64,000 nt of DNA from Streptantibioticus cattleyicolor NRRL 8057 = DSM 46488 (lineage in GTDB: Bacteria > Actinomycetota > Actinomycetes > Streptomycetales > Streptomycetaceae). The position numbers and the translations under genes were made by a program. Under the pieces are notes generated by a model that did no database searches, had not been told where the DNA came from, and worked only from the letters and a program-made list of their open reading frames with translations. Below, in pieces: positions 51,309 to 59,571 of the stretch; within the stretch, counting starts at the first letter, position 1; the number at the start of each line of letters is the position of its first letter. The stretch spans positions 558,001-622,000 of the forward strand of contig NC_017585.1 of the NCBI RefSeq assembly GCF_000240165.1. The letters are read 5' to 3'.

Positions 51309-51935
51309 TCACCCGTGCGCCGTGGCCACCTTGACCCCGAAGCCGATCAGCACCACCCCGGTGATCCGGTCGAGCACCCGGCGCACCCGGGGCCGTTCGA
51401 AGAACGGACGCGCCTTGGCGAGGACGAGGACGTAACCGCCGAGCCACAGCAGCGTCAGCCCGGCATGGAGGGCGACGAGGAGTGCCATACCGGCCTGCGA
51501 GGGGAGCGCGCGGGGCGCGAGGGTCGGCAGCAGACCGGTGTAGAAGACCGCGATCTTCGGGTTGAGCATGTTGTTGACGAGGCCGGTGCGCCACGGGTCG
51601 CCGGTCGGGGCCGGCGTGACGGGCGCCTCACCCGCACCGTCGCCCCGGCCGGACCGGGTCCGCAGCAGCGTCTGCACCCCGAGGAAGAGCAGATAACCGG
51701 CGCCGAGGATCTTCACCACGGTGTACGCGGCGGCCGACGCCGCCAGCACCGCGGCGAGTCCGGCCACCGTGAGCACGCCCCATATCAGCAGCCCCGTCGT
51801 GATCCCGCCGACCGTCCGCAGCCCGTCGGCGCGCCCGGCCCCGACCGCCCGCCGGGTGACCACCGCCATGTCCGGCCCCGGCACCACCGTCAACAGGGCG
51901 AGCACCCCGACCGCCGCCATGATCTGCGCAAACAT
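51309..51935 (-). CDS. LysE/RhtB-family amino-acid exporter
   Basis: This 208-residue inner-membrane protein has the family start VLALLTVVPGPDMAVVTRRAVGAGRADGL and about six hydrophobic helices. The second conserved region is GAGYLLFLGVQTL, and GLVNNMLNPKIAVFYTGLLP is the conserved NPK(I/A) motif. Members export Lys, Arg, homoserine or threonine. It is convergent with the secreted-protein gene. Confidence 0.93.
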   Translation of the reverse strand: MFAQIMAAVGVLALLTVVPGPDMAVVTRRAVGAGRADGLRTVGGITTGLLIWGVLTVAGLAAVLAASAAAYTVVKILGAGYLLFLGVQTLLRTRSGRGDGAGEAPVTPAPTGDPWRTGLVNNMLNPKIAVFYTGLLPTLAPRALPSQAGMALLVALHAGLTLLWLGGYVLVLAKARPFFERPRVRRVLDRITGVVLIGFGVKVATAHG

Positions 51936-52043
51936 CCGTTCAGTCTCGCATCGGCCCCGACCGGCCGGTCACCCCGGTCCGGCCGGCCTCCGGGTGGCCG
52001 TTCAGCGGCGGGACCGGCCGGGAGAGGCCGTCGTCCGACGGAC

Positions 52044-52205
52044 GTGATCAACGCCCTCGCCGCCTTCGTCATCGGCCACACCCTCGACCCGGCCCGACTC
52101 CCGCTGTCGGCCGAGGTGGTGGCGGCTCGCGCGGGGGTCGGCTCCGAGGCGGGTTCGAGCCGCACCGTCGACATCGTCCTCGACGGCTGCCGCACGGCGC
52201 CCTGA
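52044..52205 (+). pseudogene. Remnant of a TetR-family C-terminal domain
   Basis: A 53-codon frame from GTG reads INALAAFVIGHTLDPARLPLSAEVVAA, close to the end of TetR-class C-terminal domains, followed by LDGCRTAP and a stop. There is no helix-turn-helix upstream and no good ribosome site. It is best read as the 3' stump of a deleted tetR gene. It is convergent with the intact tetR at 52219. Confidence 0.5.
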
Positions 52206-52218
52206 CCGGGGCGGCCGG

Positions 52219-52842
52219 CTACTCCGCCGGGCCGATCGTCCGGGCGATCTCCAGCGCGCGTTCCGGGGCGACGCCCGCCGCGATCAGGTGGGTGACGGCC
52301 GCGCTGGTGCCGTCGTCCTCCCACGCCCCGAGGTTGACGCTCTCCAGCAGGGCGAAGGAGATCCCCTGGAGCGCCGCGGAGAGCACCGGCGCGGGCAGAT
52401 GGCGGTGGAAGACGCCCTCGGCCTGGCCGCGTTCGAGCAGCGCGAGGCAGTGTTCGGTGGCCGGGGCGAGCAGTTCGCCGACCCGTTCCTCGCCGAGGTC
52501 GCGGCGGGCCAGGGAGAGCAGCATCCGGTAGCGGTCGCCGATCGGCCAGATCGCCAGCACGAAACGGGCCAGCGCCCACTCCGGCGGGTCCTCGGGGTCG
52601 TGGGCGCGGACCAGGGCCTGCCGCAGGGCCTCGGCGGCCTCCTCACCCAGCGCCTCCAACAGCGCCCCGCGTCCGGGGAAGTGCCCGTACAGGGTGCGCC
52701 GGACCACCCCGGCGGCCTGCGCGATCTCGTCCAGCGTGGCGTCCGGGCGGGCGCCGAGTTCGCGTCGCGCCACCTGGAGGATGCGGGCCCGATTGGACCG
52801 GGCGTGGCGGCGCTGGGGTTCGGCGGGAGAGGGCATCGCCAT
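52219..52842 (-). CDS. TetR-family regulator of the MFS exporter
   Basis: This 207-residue repressor has helix-turn-helix RILQVARRELGARPDATLDEIAQAAGVVRRTLYGHFPGRGALLEAL (two pieces, residues ~18-60). The C-terminal ligand domain begins WALARFVLAIWPIGDRYRMLL. The ATG at 52842 has GGAAGAAG nine bases upstream; ATG 52878 has none and lies inside the control region. It is divergent from the MFS exporter at 53010, its likely target. Confidence 0.92.
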   Translation of the reverse strand: MAMPSPAEPQRRHARSNRARILQVARRELGARPDATLDEIAQAAGVVRRTLYGHFPGRGALLEALGEEAAEALRQALVRAHDPEDPPEWALARFVLAIWPIGDRYRMLLSLARRDLGEERVGELLAPATEHCLALLERGQAEGVFHRHLPAPVLSAALQGISFALLESVNLGAWEDDGTSAAVTHLIAAGVAPERALEIARTIGPAE

Positions 52843-52880
52843 GGCTGGACTTCTTCCGTACGGGGTGACGTGGACCATAT

Positions 52881-52947
52881 TTGCACACTCACGAGCAGTT
52901 ATCTACCCTACGAAGGGACAGCTTCTGCACATCCATGAGCAAGTAAC
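52881..52947 (+). promoter_or_regulatory. MFS promoter with duplicated TetR-site-like repeat
   Basis: TTGCAC (52881) and TACCCT (52904) form a -35/-10 pair with 17-base spacing. A 22-base direct repeat starts at 52882 (TGCACACTCACGAGCA...) and again at 52926 (TGCACATCCATGAGCA...), matching in 17 of 22 bases and spaced 44 bases, about four helical turns. The first copy overlaps the promoter spacer. Confidence 0.65.
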
Positions 52948-53009
52948 GCGGGTCCACGGCCGCTGGACACGGCCACGGACCCGCTTCCCACCTTTCGAAG
53001 GACCGGCCC

Positions 53010-54560
53010 ATGCCTCTCCTCGCCACCACCCCCACCGATCGCATGCCGGGGCCCTACCCACGGCGCTGGTGGGCCCTGTTGGTGCTCTGCCTCAGCCTGC
53101 TGATCGTCGTGATGGCCAACACCGCGCTCATCGTCGCCGCCCCGGACATGACCCGGGACCTGGGGCTCGACAGCAGCCGGCTGCAATGGGTGATCGACGG
53201 ATACACCGTCCCCTACGCCGCGTTGATGCTGGTCCTGGGCGCGGTGGGCGACAAGTACAGCCGGCGCGGCGGGCTCGTGGCCGGGCTGCTGGTCTTCGCC
53301 GCCGGTTCGGTGCTCGGCAGCCAGGTGCACAGCGCGAACGCGGTGATCGCGGCCCGCGCCGTGATGGGCGTGGGCGCGGCCGTCATCATGCCGGCCACCC
53401 TCTCGCTGCTGGTGGCGACGTTCCCGCGGAGCGAACGGGCCCGGGCCGTCACCGCCTGGACGGCCACCTCCGGACTGGCCATAGCCGTCGGCCCGTTGGT
53501 GGCCGGCTGGCTGCTGCGCGACCACGCCTGGGGCGCCACCTTCCTGATCAACGTGCCCGTCGCGCTGGCCGCCGTGGTCGCCGCGCTCTTCCTCGTACCG
53601 CCGTCCCGGGCGGCCGGGCGGGGCCGGCTCGACCTGGTCGGCGGTCTGCTGTCGATCGTCACCGTGGGCTGCCTGGTGTACGCGATCATCGAGAGCCCGC
53701 ACTTCGGCTGGGGTACCGGGCCGGTCACCGCGGCCGTGGTCGCCGGGGCGGGGCTGGTGGCGTTCCTGCTGTGGGAGGTGCGCCACCCCAGGCCCATCGT
53801 GAACGTCCGCCTCTTCCGCGACCGCGCGTTCAGCGGCTCGATGCTCGCGGTGCTGCTGTTCTTCCTCGGCACCTTCGGCGCGATCTACTACGCCACCCAG
53901 CACCTCCAGTTCGTGCTGGGGTACGCGCCGTTGGCCACCGGGGTGCGGCTGCTGCCGCTGGCCGGCGCGGTCTTCGCCGGCGCCGCGCTGACCGGCGTGC
54001 TCACCCCGCGGCTGGGCACCAAGGTGACGGTGAGCGCCGGGATGGCCATCGGCACCGCGGGCGTGCTGCTGCTCACCCGGATCGGCGACGGCTCCACCTA
54101 CACCGACTTCCTCGCCCCGTTCCTGCTGCTCGGCTTCGCCATCGGGCTGAGCGTATCGCCGTGCACCGACACCATCATGGGGCTCTTCCCGGAGAGCGAA
54201 CTCGGCGTCGGCGGCGGCCTCAACGACACCGCGCTCGAACTCGGCGGTTCCCTCGGCATCGCCATCCTCGGCTCGCTGCTCGCCACCACCTACCGCGACA
54301 AGCTGACCTCCGCGGTCGGCCGCCAACTGCCGCCCGAGGCCCTGCACACCGCCCGTGACTCGGTCGGCGGCGCCCTCGCCGTCGCCGAGAAGGTGGCCGC
54401 CTCCCCGGCCGGCGGCCCGGCCCAGGCCCGTCAACTCGTCGCCGCCGCCCACCACTCCTTCGCCCAGGCCGTCGCCCACACCAGCCTGATCGGCGGCATC
54501 GTCATGGCCGTGGGCACCGTCGCCGTGGCGCTGATCCTCCCCCGCCGGCTGAAGGCATGA
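53010..54560 (+). CDS. MFS multidrug exporter (DHA2, 14-helix EmrB/QacA type)
   Basis: This 516-residue proton-driven drug exporter has helix 1 WWALLVLCLSLLIVVMANTAL, followed by the DHA2 motif SSRLQWVIDGYTVPYAALMLVLGAVGDKYSRRG (motif A in GDKYSRR). It also has ATSGLAIAVGPLVAGWLL (motif C, the antiporter signature) and about 14 hydrophobic segments in all. GAAGGA precedes the ATG. It is divergent from tetR and controlled through the repeat-containing promoter. Confidence 0.94.
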   Translation: MPLLATTPTDRMPGPYPRRWWALLVLCLSLLIVVMANTALIVAAPDMTRDLGLDSSRLQWVIDGYTVPYAALMLVLGAVGDKYSRRGGLVAGLLVFAAGSVLGSQVHSANAVIAARAVMGVGAAVIMPATLSLLVATFPRSERARAVTAWTATSGLAIAVGPLVAGWLLRDHAWGATFLINVPVALAAVVAALFLVPPSRAAGRGRLDLVGGLLSIVTVGCLVYAIIESPHFGWGTGPVTAAVVAGAGLVAFLLWEVRHPRPIVNVRLFRDRAFSGSMLAVLLFFLGTFGAIYYATQHLQFVLGYAPLATGVRLLPLAGAVFAGAALTGVLTPRLGTKVTVSAGMAIGTAGVLLLTRIGDGSTYTDFLAPFLLLGFAIGLSVSPCTDTIMGLFPESELGVGGGLNDTALELGGSLGIAILGSLLATTYRDKLTSAVGRQLPPEALHTARDSVGGALAVAEKVAASPAGGPAQARQLVAAAHHSFAQAVAHTSLIGGIVMAVGTVAVALILPRRLKA

Positions 54561-54748
54561 GGGGAAGCTCGCCGACGATGCCGACCGCGCGGTGGTCCGG
54601 TCCGGCCGCGCCGCGTCGGGCCGGCCGGCCCGCATAGGCCCCGCTGACCGGCCGTCCGCCCAGGGCGCCGACGGTTCGGCCGGGGACGAAGTGTCGCGCG
54701 GCCAGCGTGCCGGCATGGCGGACAGCGCGTTGATCCCAGCAGGTTCAG

Positions 54749-55517
54749 TTGTTGGTGCTTCCCAACGCCTGGGACGTCGCCTCGGCCGCGATGCCGGCGG
54801 ACGCCGGATTCGCCGCGATCGGGACGACGAGCCTGGGGGTGGCCGCCACGGCCGGAATCCCGGACGCCGCCGGGCTCGCCCGCGCCGAGACGCCGGCCGT
54901 GGCCGCCCGGGTGGTGCGTCTCGGACCGCCGGTCACCGTGGACGTCGAGGGCGGTTTCAGCGAGGACCCGGGTGAGGTGGCCGACCTGGTGGTCCGGCTC
55001 GCCAAGCTGGGCGTCGCCGGGGTCGACGTGGAGGACGGGCGCCCCGGCGGCGTCCTCGCGTCCCGTTCGCACCAGTGCGCCGTGATCGCCGCGATCCGCT
55101 CCCGTGCCCCCGGCGTCTTCGTCAACGCCCGCACCGACGCGCACTGGCTGGGCGGGCGGCCCGACCCCGCCGCCGCGCTCGACCGGATCCGTGCCTACGC
55201 CGACGCCGGGGCCGACGGGGCCTTCGTACCGGGGCCGGCCGACGACGCCGGGATCGCCGAGGTGGCCGCGGCGACGCCGCTGCCGGTGAACGTCCTGTTC
55301 GACCCGGCCCGGCACACCGTCGACCGGCTGGCCGGATCCGCACCGGCTCCCCACTGTTGCGGCCGGCGCTGGGCGCGGCGGTCGGCGCGGCGTCGGCGAT
55401 CCGGCGCGGGGAGCCGGTGCGGGGAGCCGGTGCGGGGAGCCGGTGCGGACGGCCGGTACGCCGGCGTACCCCGAGGTCCAGGCGATGCTCACCGCGTACC
55501 ACCGCAACAAGATTTAG
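54749..55517 (+). pseudogene. PEP mutase/isocitrate lyase-family gene with two frameshifts
   Basis: The frame starts LLVLPNAWDVASAAMPADAGFAAIGTTSLGVA and keeps VTVDVEGGFSEDPGEVADLV, AGVDVEDG and FVNARTDAHWLGG, the metal and substrate motifs of the phosphoenolpyruvate mutase/isocitrate lyase superfamily. At about 55333 the expected LGVRRI region is missing and the frame shifts: RTGSPLLRPALGAAVGAASAIRRGEP continues in another frame. Three copies of a 13-bp repeat (55408-55446) shift it again before the proper end YPEVQAMLTAYHRNKI and a TAG stop at 55515. With a single repeat copy the last two parts would be in one frame. The 5' end also lacks a good start. Confidence 0.8.
55408..55446 (+). repeat. 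Three perfect 13-bp tandem repeats in the pseudogene
   Basis: GGGGAGCCGGTGC occurs three times without interruption (55408, 55421, 55434). The unit is not a multiple of three, so each gain or loss shifts the reading frame. Confidence 0.92.
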
Positions 55518-55524
55518 CGATCTC

Positions 55525-55553
55525 TTGTCAACTTTGCTGCCCGGAGTTATATA
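55525..55553 (+). promoter_or_regulatory. Strong predicted promoter of hsp20
   Basis: TTGTCA (55525-55530) and TATATA (55548-55553) are spaced exactly 17 bases, close to the housekeeping sigma consensus and unusually AT-rich for this genome. The Hsp20 start is 60 bases downstream. I saw no HAIR-type or RheA-type inverted repeat. Confidence 0.75.
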
Positions 55554-55612
55554 AGGAGGTGTCGCCATGCTCATCGACACCTTGGGCAGACAGCGCGGGA
55601 AAGGAGTGACCG

Positions 55613-56038
55613 ATGATGCTCATGCGCACCGATCCGTTCCGTGAGCTGGACCGGCTCACCCAGCAGGTGCTGGGCACCGCGGCGCGTCCGGTGGCCATGC
55701 CGATGGACGCCTTCCGGGACGGCGACACCTTCGTCGTGGAGCTGGACCTGCCCGGCGTGGACCCGGAGACGATTGAGCTGGACGTCGAGCGCAACGTGCT
55801 CAACGTGAAGGCCGAACGCCGCTCCAACGCCGGCCGGGACAGCGAGGTCCTGATCGCCGAACGGCCCACCGGCACCTTCAGCCGTCAGCTCTTCCTCGGC
55901 GAGACGCTCGACACCGAGCGCATCGACGCCTCCTACGACGCCGGTGTGCTGCGGCTGCGCATCCCGGTGGCCGAGCACGCCAAGCCGCGCCGGATCGCCA
56001 TCACCGGCGGTGGCTCGCCGAAGCAGATCAGCGGCTGA
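55613..56038 (+). CDS. Small heat-shock protein, Hsp20/alpha-crystallin family
   Basis: This is a 141-residue ATP-independent chaperone that holds unfolding proteins. The N-terminal arm [19 protein letters not shown] precedes an alpha-crystallin domain (residues ~40-130) with [63 protein letters not shown] and the conserved G-V-L-x-L-x-I-P. The usual C-terminal I-x-I tail is seen as [15 protein letters not shown] precedes ATG 55613. It is followed by a hairpin terminator. Confidence 0.94.
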   Translation: MMLMRTDPFRELDRLTQQVLGTAARPVAMPMDAFRDGDTFVVELDLPGVDPETIELDVERNVLNVKAERRSNAGRDSEVLIAERPTGTFSRQLFLGETLDTERIDASYDAGVLRLRIPVAEHAKPRRIAITGGGSPKQISG

Positions 56039-56049
56039 CCACGCCGTGA

Positions 56050-56077
56050 TGCCCCGCGTCCGACCGGGCGCGGGGCA
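56050..56077. terminator. Hairpin terminator between hsp20 and the COG0523 gene
   Basis: TGCCCCGCG and CGCGGGGCA form a nine-base stem around a ten-base loop, 12 bases after the Hsp20 stop and 35 bases from the stop of the convergent gene. Confidence 0.75.
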
Positions 56078-56111
56078 CCGTCACGTCGGACGCGCCCCGG
56101 AGCGACGCGGG

Positions 56112-57290
56112 TCAGCCGACCGGATCGAGGAAGTCGTCGAAGTCGTGCGGCAGCCGCAGCCAGGCGTCGCGTCCGGCGGCGTACTCGGCGTCGGTGAGCA
56201 GACACGGGTCGAGCAGCCGCACCAGTTCCTCGCGGTTCAGCCCCGGTGAGGTGAACGTCAGGTGCTGGCAGCGGTCGCCGTGGTCGGGGTGCCAGTCGAG
56301 GGCGGCGGCGATCCGACGCTCGGCCGGCACCATCTCCCAGGCGGCGGACGGCAGCGCCGCCAGCCACGGCCCGGCCGACTCCACCGACAGCGCGCCGCCC
56401 GCCGCGTCCCAGGCGAGCAGGGTGTCGGGGCGGTCGGCCAGCCAGAAGCGGCCACGGCTGCGGACGGCGGCGCAGGCCAGGTCCTCCAGGGCGGCGTGCA
56501 GCCGACCCGGATGGCACGGGCGGTCGCGTCTCCAGACGAGGGTGGCCACGCCGTCCTCGTCGGCCTCCTGCGGCAGCAGCGCGCAGGACGGGTGCTGCCG
56601 GGCCGCCGCCGCGTCGGGGTCGAACCCGGCCAGCAGGGCCGGGCCGACGGTGCCCTCGCCGACCCGCAACTTGCGTGCGGCGGGCGCGAGTTGGGCGAGC
56701 AGCGCGTGGTCGGCCGGGTCGGCGCGTTCGTCGCCCTCGGCCAGCGCGAGCACCGTGGGGTACTCGATCTGCCGGGCGAAGGTGTCGGCGACCGTGCGCT
56801 GGTCGGAGGGGGCGGCGGCGAGCCCCGCCTCGGCCAGGTCGTCGCCGTCGGCGAGGTAGGGCACGGTGAGGGCGGGGTCGAGCGCGGTGGCCACCCCGGT
56901 CAGCCGCAGCGCCTCCGGCTCGGCCGCGACGACCGCCGCCATGGCCTGCGGCTCCACCGAGTCCCACAGCTCGACGACGGCCAGCCGGTAGGCGCCCGTA
57001 CCGGCCAGCCGCACCAGTTCGGGCACCAGGTCCTCGCGCAGCGCGCAGCACGCGCAGTCGTTGACCAGCGGGGCGTATCCGCCGCCGACCGGCCCGGAGG
57101 CGTCCCGCACGGTGCGGCGCACCGTACCGCGCGTCGCGGCCGACAGGTCGTGGTGGAGGACGACGGTGCCGGGCACCGAACGCAGCACGTCGCCGACGAC
57201 GGCGCGGCGGGCGTCGGCGCACAGTCCGCCGACGATCGCCACCGGCAGCGGGCCCCGGTCCGCCCGCGCGGGATCGAGATCGGACCCCAT
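56112..57290 (-). CDS. COG0523/CobW-like metallochaperone lacking a P-loop
   Basis: This 392-residue protein of the G3E/CobW group is linked to zinc limitation. The metal-binding CxCC motif is VNDCACCALREDLVPEL near residue 85, and the C-terminal CobW_C domain has RGRFWLADRPDTLLAWDAAGG. The N-terminal strand VAIVGGLCADARRAVVGDVL stands where the Walker A GxxGxGKT should be and lacks the Lys-Thr, so canonical GTP binding is doubtful. It follows rpmG by two bases, and both are behind a Zur-type box. AAGGAG precedes the ATG. Confidence 0.88.
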   Translation of the reverse strand: MGSDLDPARADRGPLPVAIVGGLCADARRAVVGDVLRSVPGTVVLHHDLSAATRGTVRRTVRDASGPVGGGYAPLVNDCACCALREDLVPELVRLAGTGAYRLAVVELWDSVEPQAMAAVVAAEPEALRLTGVATALDPALTVPYLADGDDLAEAGLAAAPSDQRTVADTFARQIEYPTVLALAEGDERADPADHALLAQLAPAARKLRVGEGTVGPALLAGFDPDAAAARQHPSCALLPQEADEDGVATLVWRRDRPCHPGRLHAALEDLACAAVRSRGRFWLADRPDTLLAWDAAGGALSVESAGPWLAALPSAAWEMVPAERRIAAALDWHPDHGDRCQHLTFTSPGLNREELVRLLDPCLLTDAEYAAGRDAWLRLPHDFDDFLDPVG

Positions 57291-57292
57291 GG

Positions 57293-57454
57293 TCAGCGCT
57301 CCTTCCCGGAGTCGACGTGGCCGCCGGCCACCGGGGCGTACGCGCGCGGCACGAGCCGGTCGGGTTCGTCGCGGCGGTTGTTCCGTGTGACGCGGGTGTG
57401 GTCGCCGGTTCCGGCAGTGGACCTGATGATCGGGCGCAGTTCGTCGCGAGCCAT
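57293..57454 (-). CDS. rpmG: Ribosomal protein L33, zinc-free paralogue
   Basis: This 53-residue protein reads [20 protein letters not shown], then [21 protein letters not shown] and [12 protein letters not shown]. It is L33 without any Cys, i.e. the C-minus form that replaces the zinc-binding copy when zinc is scarce. Compared with the usual PVIKLRSTAGTG two residues (KL) are missing. It is the first gene after the Zur-type box on the minus strand and ends two bases before the COG0523 gene. Confidence 0.93.
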   Translation of the reverse strand: MARDELRPIIRSTAGTGDHTRVTRNNRRDEPDRLVPRAYAPVAGGHVDSGKER

Positions 57455-57470
57455 GCCCGCAGCCTACACG

Positions 57471-57490
57471 TAATTGGTTTTCATTTTCAT
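57471..57490. promoter_or_regulatory. Zur box shared by two divergent operons
   Basis: TAATTGGTTTTCATTTTCAT, whose other strand reads ATGAAAATGAAAACCAATTA, matches the actinomycete Zur consensus (TGAAAATGATTTTCA type). It is the most AT-rich spot of the region and lies 17 bases from the rpmG start and 51 from the rpmB start. Confidence 0.88.
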
Positions 57491-57540
57491 CTCGCGGTAG
57501 CGTGCCGTTCCGTACGACTCCGCCAACGAAGGGAAGCCCC

Positions 57541-57777
57541 GTGTCGGCCCACTGCCAACTCACCGGCCGCCGGCCCGGTTTCGGCAACCGCGTGTCCCAC
57601 TCCCACCAGCGTTCCAAGCGCCGCTTCGACCCCAACGTCCAGCGCCGGCGCTACTGGCTGCCGAGCGAGCGCCGCTACGTGCGGCTCACCTTGAGCACCA
57701 AGGGCGTGAAGACGGTCGACGCGATCGGCGTCGAGGCCGCGGTCGCCCGCGTCCGGGCCCGTGGGGAGCGGATCTGA
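57541..57777 (+). CDS. rpmB: Ribosomal protein L28, zinc-free paralogue
   Basis: This 78-residue L28 reads [20 protein letters not shown], then [20 protein letters not shown]. It keeps only one Cys instead of the paired CxxC motifs of the zinc form, so it is the C-minus paralogue. The GTG at 57541 follows GAAGGGAAG. Its stop overlaps the rpsN ATG (TGATG), and a Zur box lies upstream. Confidence 0.94.
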   Translation: MSAHCQLTGRRPGFGNRVSHSHQRSKRRFDPNVQRRRYWLPSERRYVRLTLSTKGVKTVDAIGVEAAVARVRARGERI

Positions 57778-58082
57778 TGGCGAAGAAGAGCAAGATCGCC
57801 AAGAACGAGCGCCGCCGCGCGGTCGTCGCCCGGTACGCCGAACGCCGCGCCCGCCTCAAGGCGGTGATCGCCGATCCGCGCGCCTCGGCCGGGGAACGGG
57901 AGGCCGCCGCGCGGGAACTGCGCCGTCAGCCCCGGGACGCCGGCGCCATCCGGGTGCGCAACCGGGACGCCGTGGACGGCCGCCCGCGCGGTCATCTGCG
58001 TGCCTTCGGCATCTCGCGCGTCCGGCTGCGCGCCATGGCCCACGCGGGCGAACTCCCCGGGGTGCGCAAGGCCAGTTGGTGA
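57777..58082 (+). CDS. rpsN: Ribosomal protein S14, zinc-free paralogue
   Basis: This 101-residue S14 of the long, Cys-free type ([59 protein letters not shown]) replaces the zinc-ribbon S14 under zinc starvation. It overlaps rpmB by one base and is the last gene of the plus-strand half of the Zur regulon. Confidence 0.96.
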   Translation: MAKKSKIAKNERRRAVVARYAERRARLKAVIADPRASAGEREAAARELRRQPRDAGAIRVRNRDAVDGRPRGHLRAFGISRVRLRAMAHAGELPGVRKASW

Positions 58083-58109
58083 CGACCGCCGGGGCCGCCC
58101 CGGATCCGG

Positions 58110-59525
58110 TCAGCCGGAGCGGCCGTCCCGCGCGCCGACCGGGGCGGGCCGGGCGGCCGTCGCCGTGAGCACCTCGGCGGCGGCCCGCTCGCCCGCGGTG
58201 ACGGCACCGTCCATGAAGCCGATCCACCGGGTGGCCGTCTCGCTGCCCGCCCAGTGCACCCGGCCGTGGGGTTCGCGCAGCAGATGCCCGTGGGCGGTCC
58301 AGGCGCCGGGGGTGAGGTAGCCGGCGTAGCAGCCCCGGGTCCACTCCTCCTCGCTCCACGATCCGACGATCACCTGGCGCGGGGTACGGGCGCGCTCGCC
58401 GAACCAGCGGGCGAACGAGGCCAGCACCCGCTCCTGGCGTACCGGCGGCGGCAACTCCAGCAGACGCCGGGCCGGGCCGCCGACCGCGAAGCCGAGCAGC
58501 ACCCCGGGGCGGCCGGCCGGCGGGGTGTTGTCGAAGGCCGAGGCCACCGGGGCGCGATCGGAGGCGACCTGGCCGGAGAAGCCCGCGGCACGCCAGAACG
58601 GCTCGTCGTAGACGGCGAGATACTTCAGCGCGGTCCCCTGCGGGCTGCGGGCCAGCAACTGCTCGCGGCCGGGCGGCATCCGCGGCTCGAAGGCGATCCG
58701 GGCGGCGAGCTGCGGCGGCACCGCCACCACCACGCGGTCGGCGCGCAGCAGCGTGCCGGGACCGGTGTGCACGGTGACCCCGGTCCCGTCCTGGACGACG
58801 CGGCGCACCGGGTGGCGCAGCAGCGGCGGCTCCGGCAGCCCGTCGGCCAGCAGCTCGCTGATGCGTTGCGAGCCGCCGGTGAACCGGTCCTGCTGGGCGC
58901 CGTCCCGGGTGCGCATCAGCCGTTGCAGGCCGTCGCCGGCGTTGACGCAGGCGAGCACGTGCAGCAGGGAGACGTCCTCCGGCTCGAAGGCCCACACCGC
59001 GCGCACCGCCATGGCCAGCAGCACCCTGGCCCGGGGTACGGGGACGTGGCGGCGCATCCAGCCGCCGAGCGTCTCGGCGTCCCACTCCCGGGCCCGGGGC
59101 GCGCGCCACGGCTCGTGCGGCGGCACGGTGGCGGCCATCCGGTTCAGCCGGCGCTGCGCGGCCAGGAAGGAGAGCGAGGCGGCGGGGCCGATCCACGGTT
59201 CGGAGACGCTCCAGGGCCGGATCCGGCCACCGAGGTCGAGCAGATGGGTCCCGGTGTCGTGGGTGGCGTAGGTGGTGACCCCCAGCTCGGCGGCCACCCG
59301 CTGGATCGCGTCCTGGCCGGGGCCGGTGAACTGGCCGCCGACCTCGGCCACCTGGCCGTCGCCGAGGTCCGCGTTGAGGGTGCGTCCGCCCACCCGGTCG
59401 CGGGCCTCGACCACCCGTACCCGGTAACCCGCCTCGGCGATCCGCCGGGCGGCGACCAGCCCGGAGATCCCGGCCCCGACCACCACGACGTCGCTGTGCA
59501 CCGGTGTCGTCACCGTTTCATGCAA
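58110..59525 (-). CDS. Flavin monoamine oxidase family protein
   Basis: This 471-residue FAD amine oxidase has the Rossmann motif DVVVVGAGISGLVAARRIAEAGYRVRVVEARDRVGGRT (two pieces) from residue 12, GGQFTGPGQDAIQRVAAELG, and the C-terminal RVHWAGSETATRWIGFMDGAVTAGERAAAEVL that closes the FAD site. It has no signal peptide. Members oxidise biogenic amines or polyamines to aldehyde, ammonia and peroxide. It is divergent from a tetR gene 46 bases away. GTG 59513 is an alternative start. Confidence 0.93.
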   Translation of the reverse strand: MHETVTTPVHSDVVVVGAGISGLVAARRIAEAGYRVRVVEARDRVGGRTLNADLGDGQVAEVGGQFTGPGQDAIQRVAAELGVTTYATHDTGTHLLDLGGRIRPWSVSEPWIGPAASLSFLAAQRRLNRMAATVPPHEPWRAPRAREWDAETLGGWMRRHVPVPRARVLLAMAVRAVWAFEPEDVSLLHVLACVNAGDGLQRLMRTRDGAQQDRFTGGSQRISELLADGLPEPPLLRHPVRRVVQDGTGVTVHTGPGTLLRADRVVVAVPPQLAARIAFEPRMPPGREQLLARSPQGTALKYLAVYDEPFWRAAGFSGQVASDRAPVASAFDNTPPAGRPGVLLGFAVGGPARRLLELPPPVRQERVLASFARWFGERARTPRQVIVGSWSEEEWTRGCYAGYLTPGAWTAHGHLLREPHGRVHWAGSETATRWIGFMDGAVTAGERAAAEVLTATAARPAPVGARDGRSG

Positions 59526-59571
59526 ACAGCGCGGGAAACCGGGTGCAAGACGCCGCGCTTACACTCCTGCA

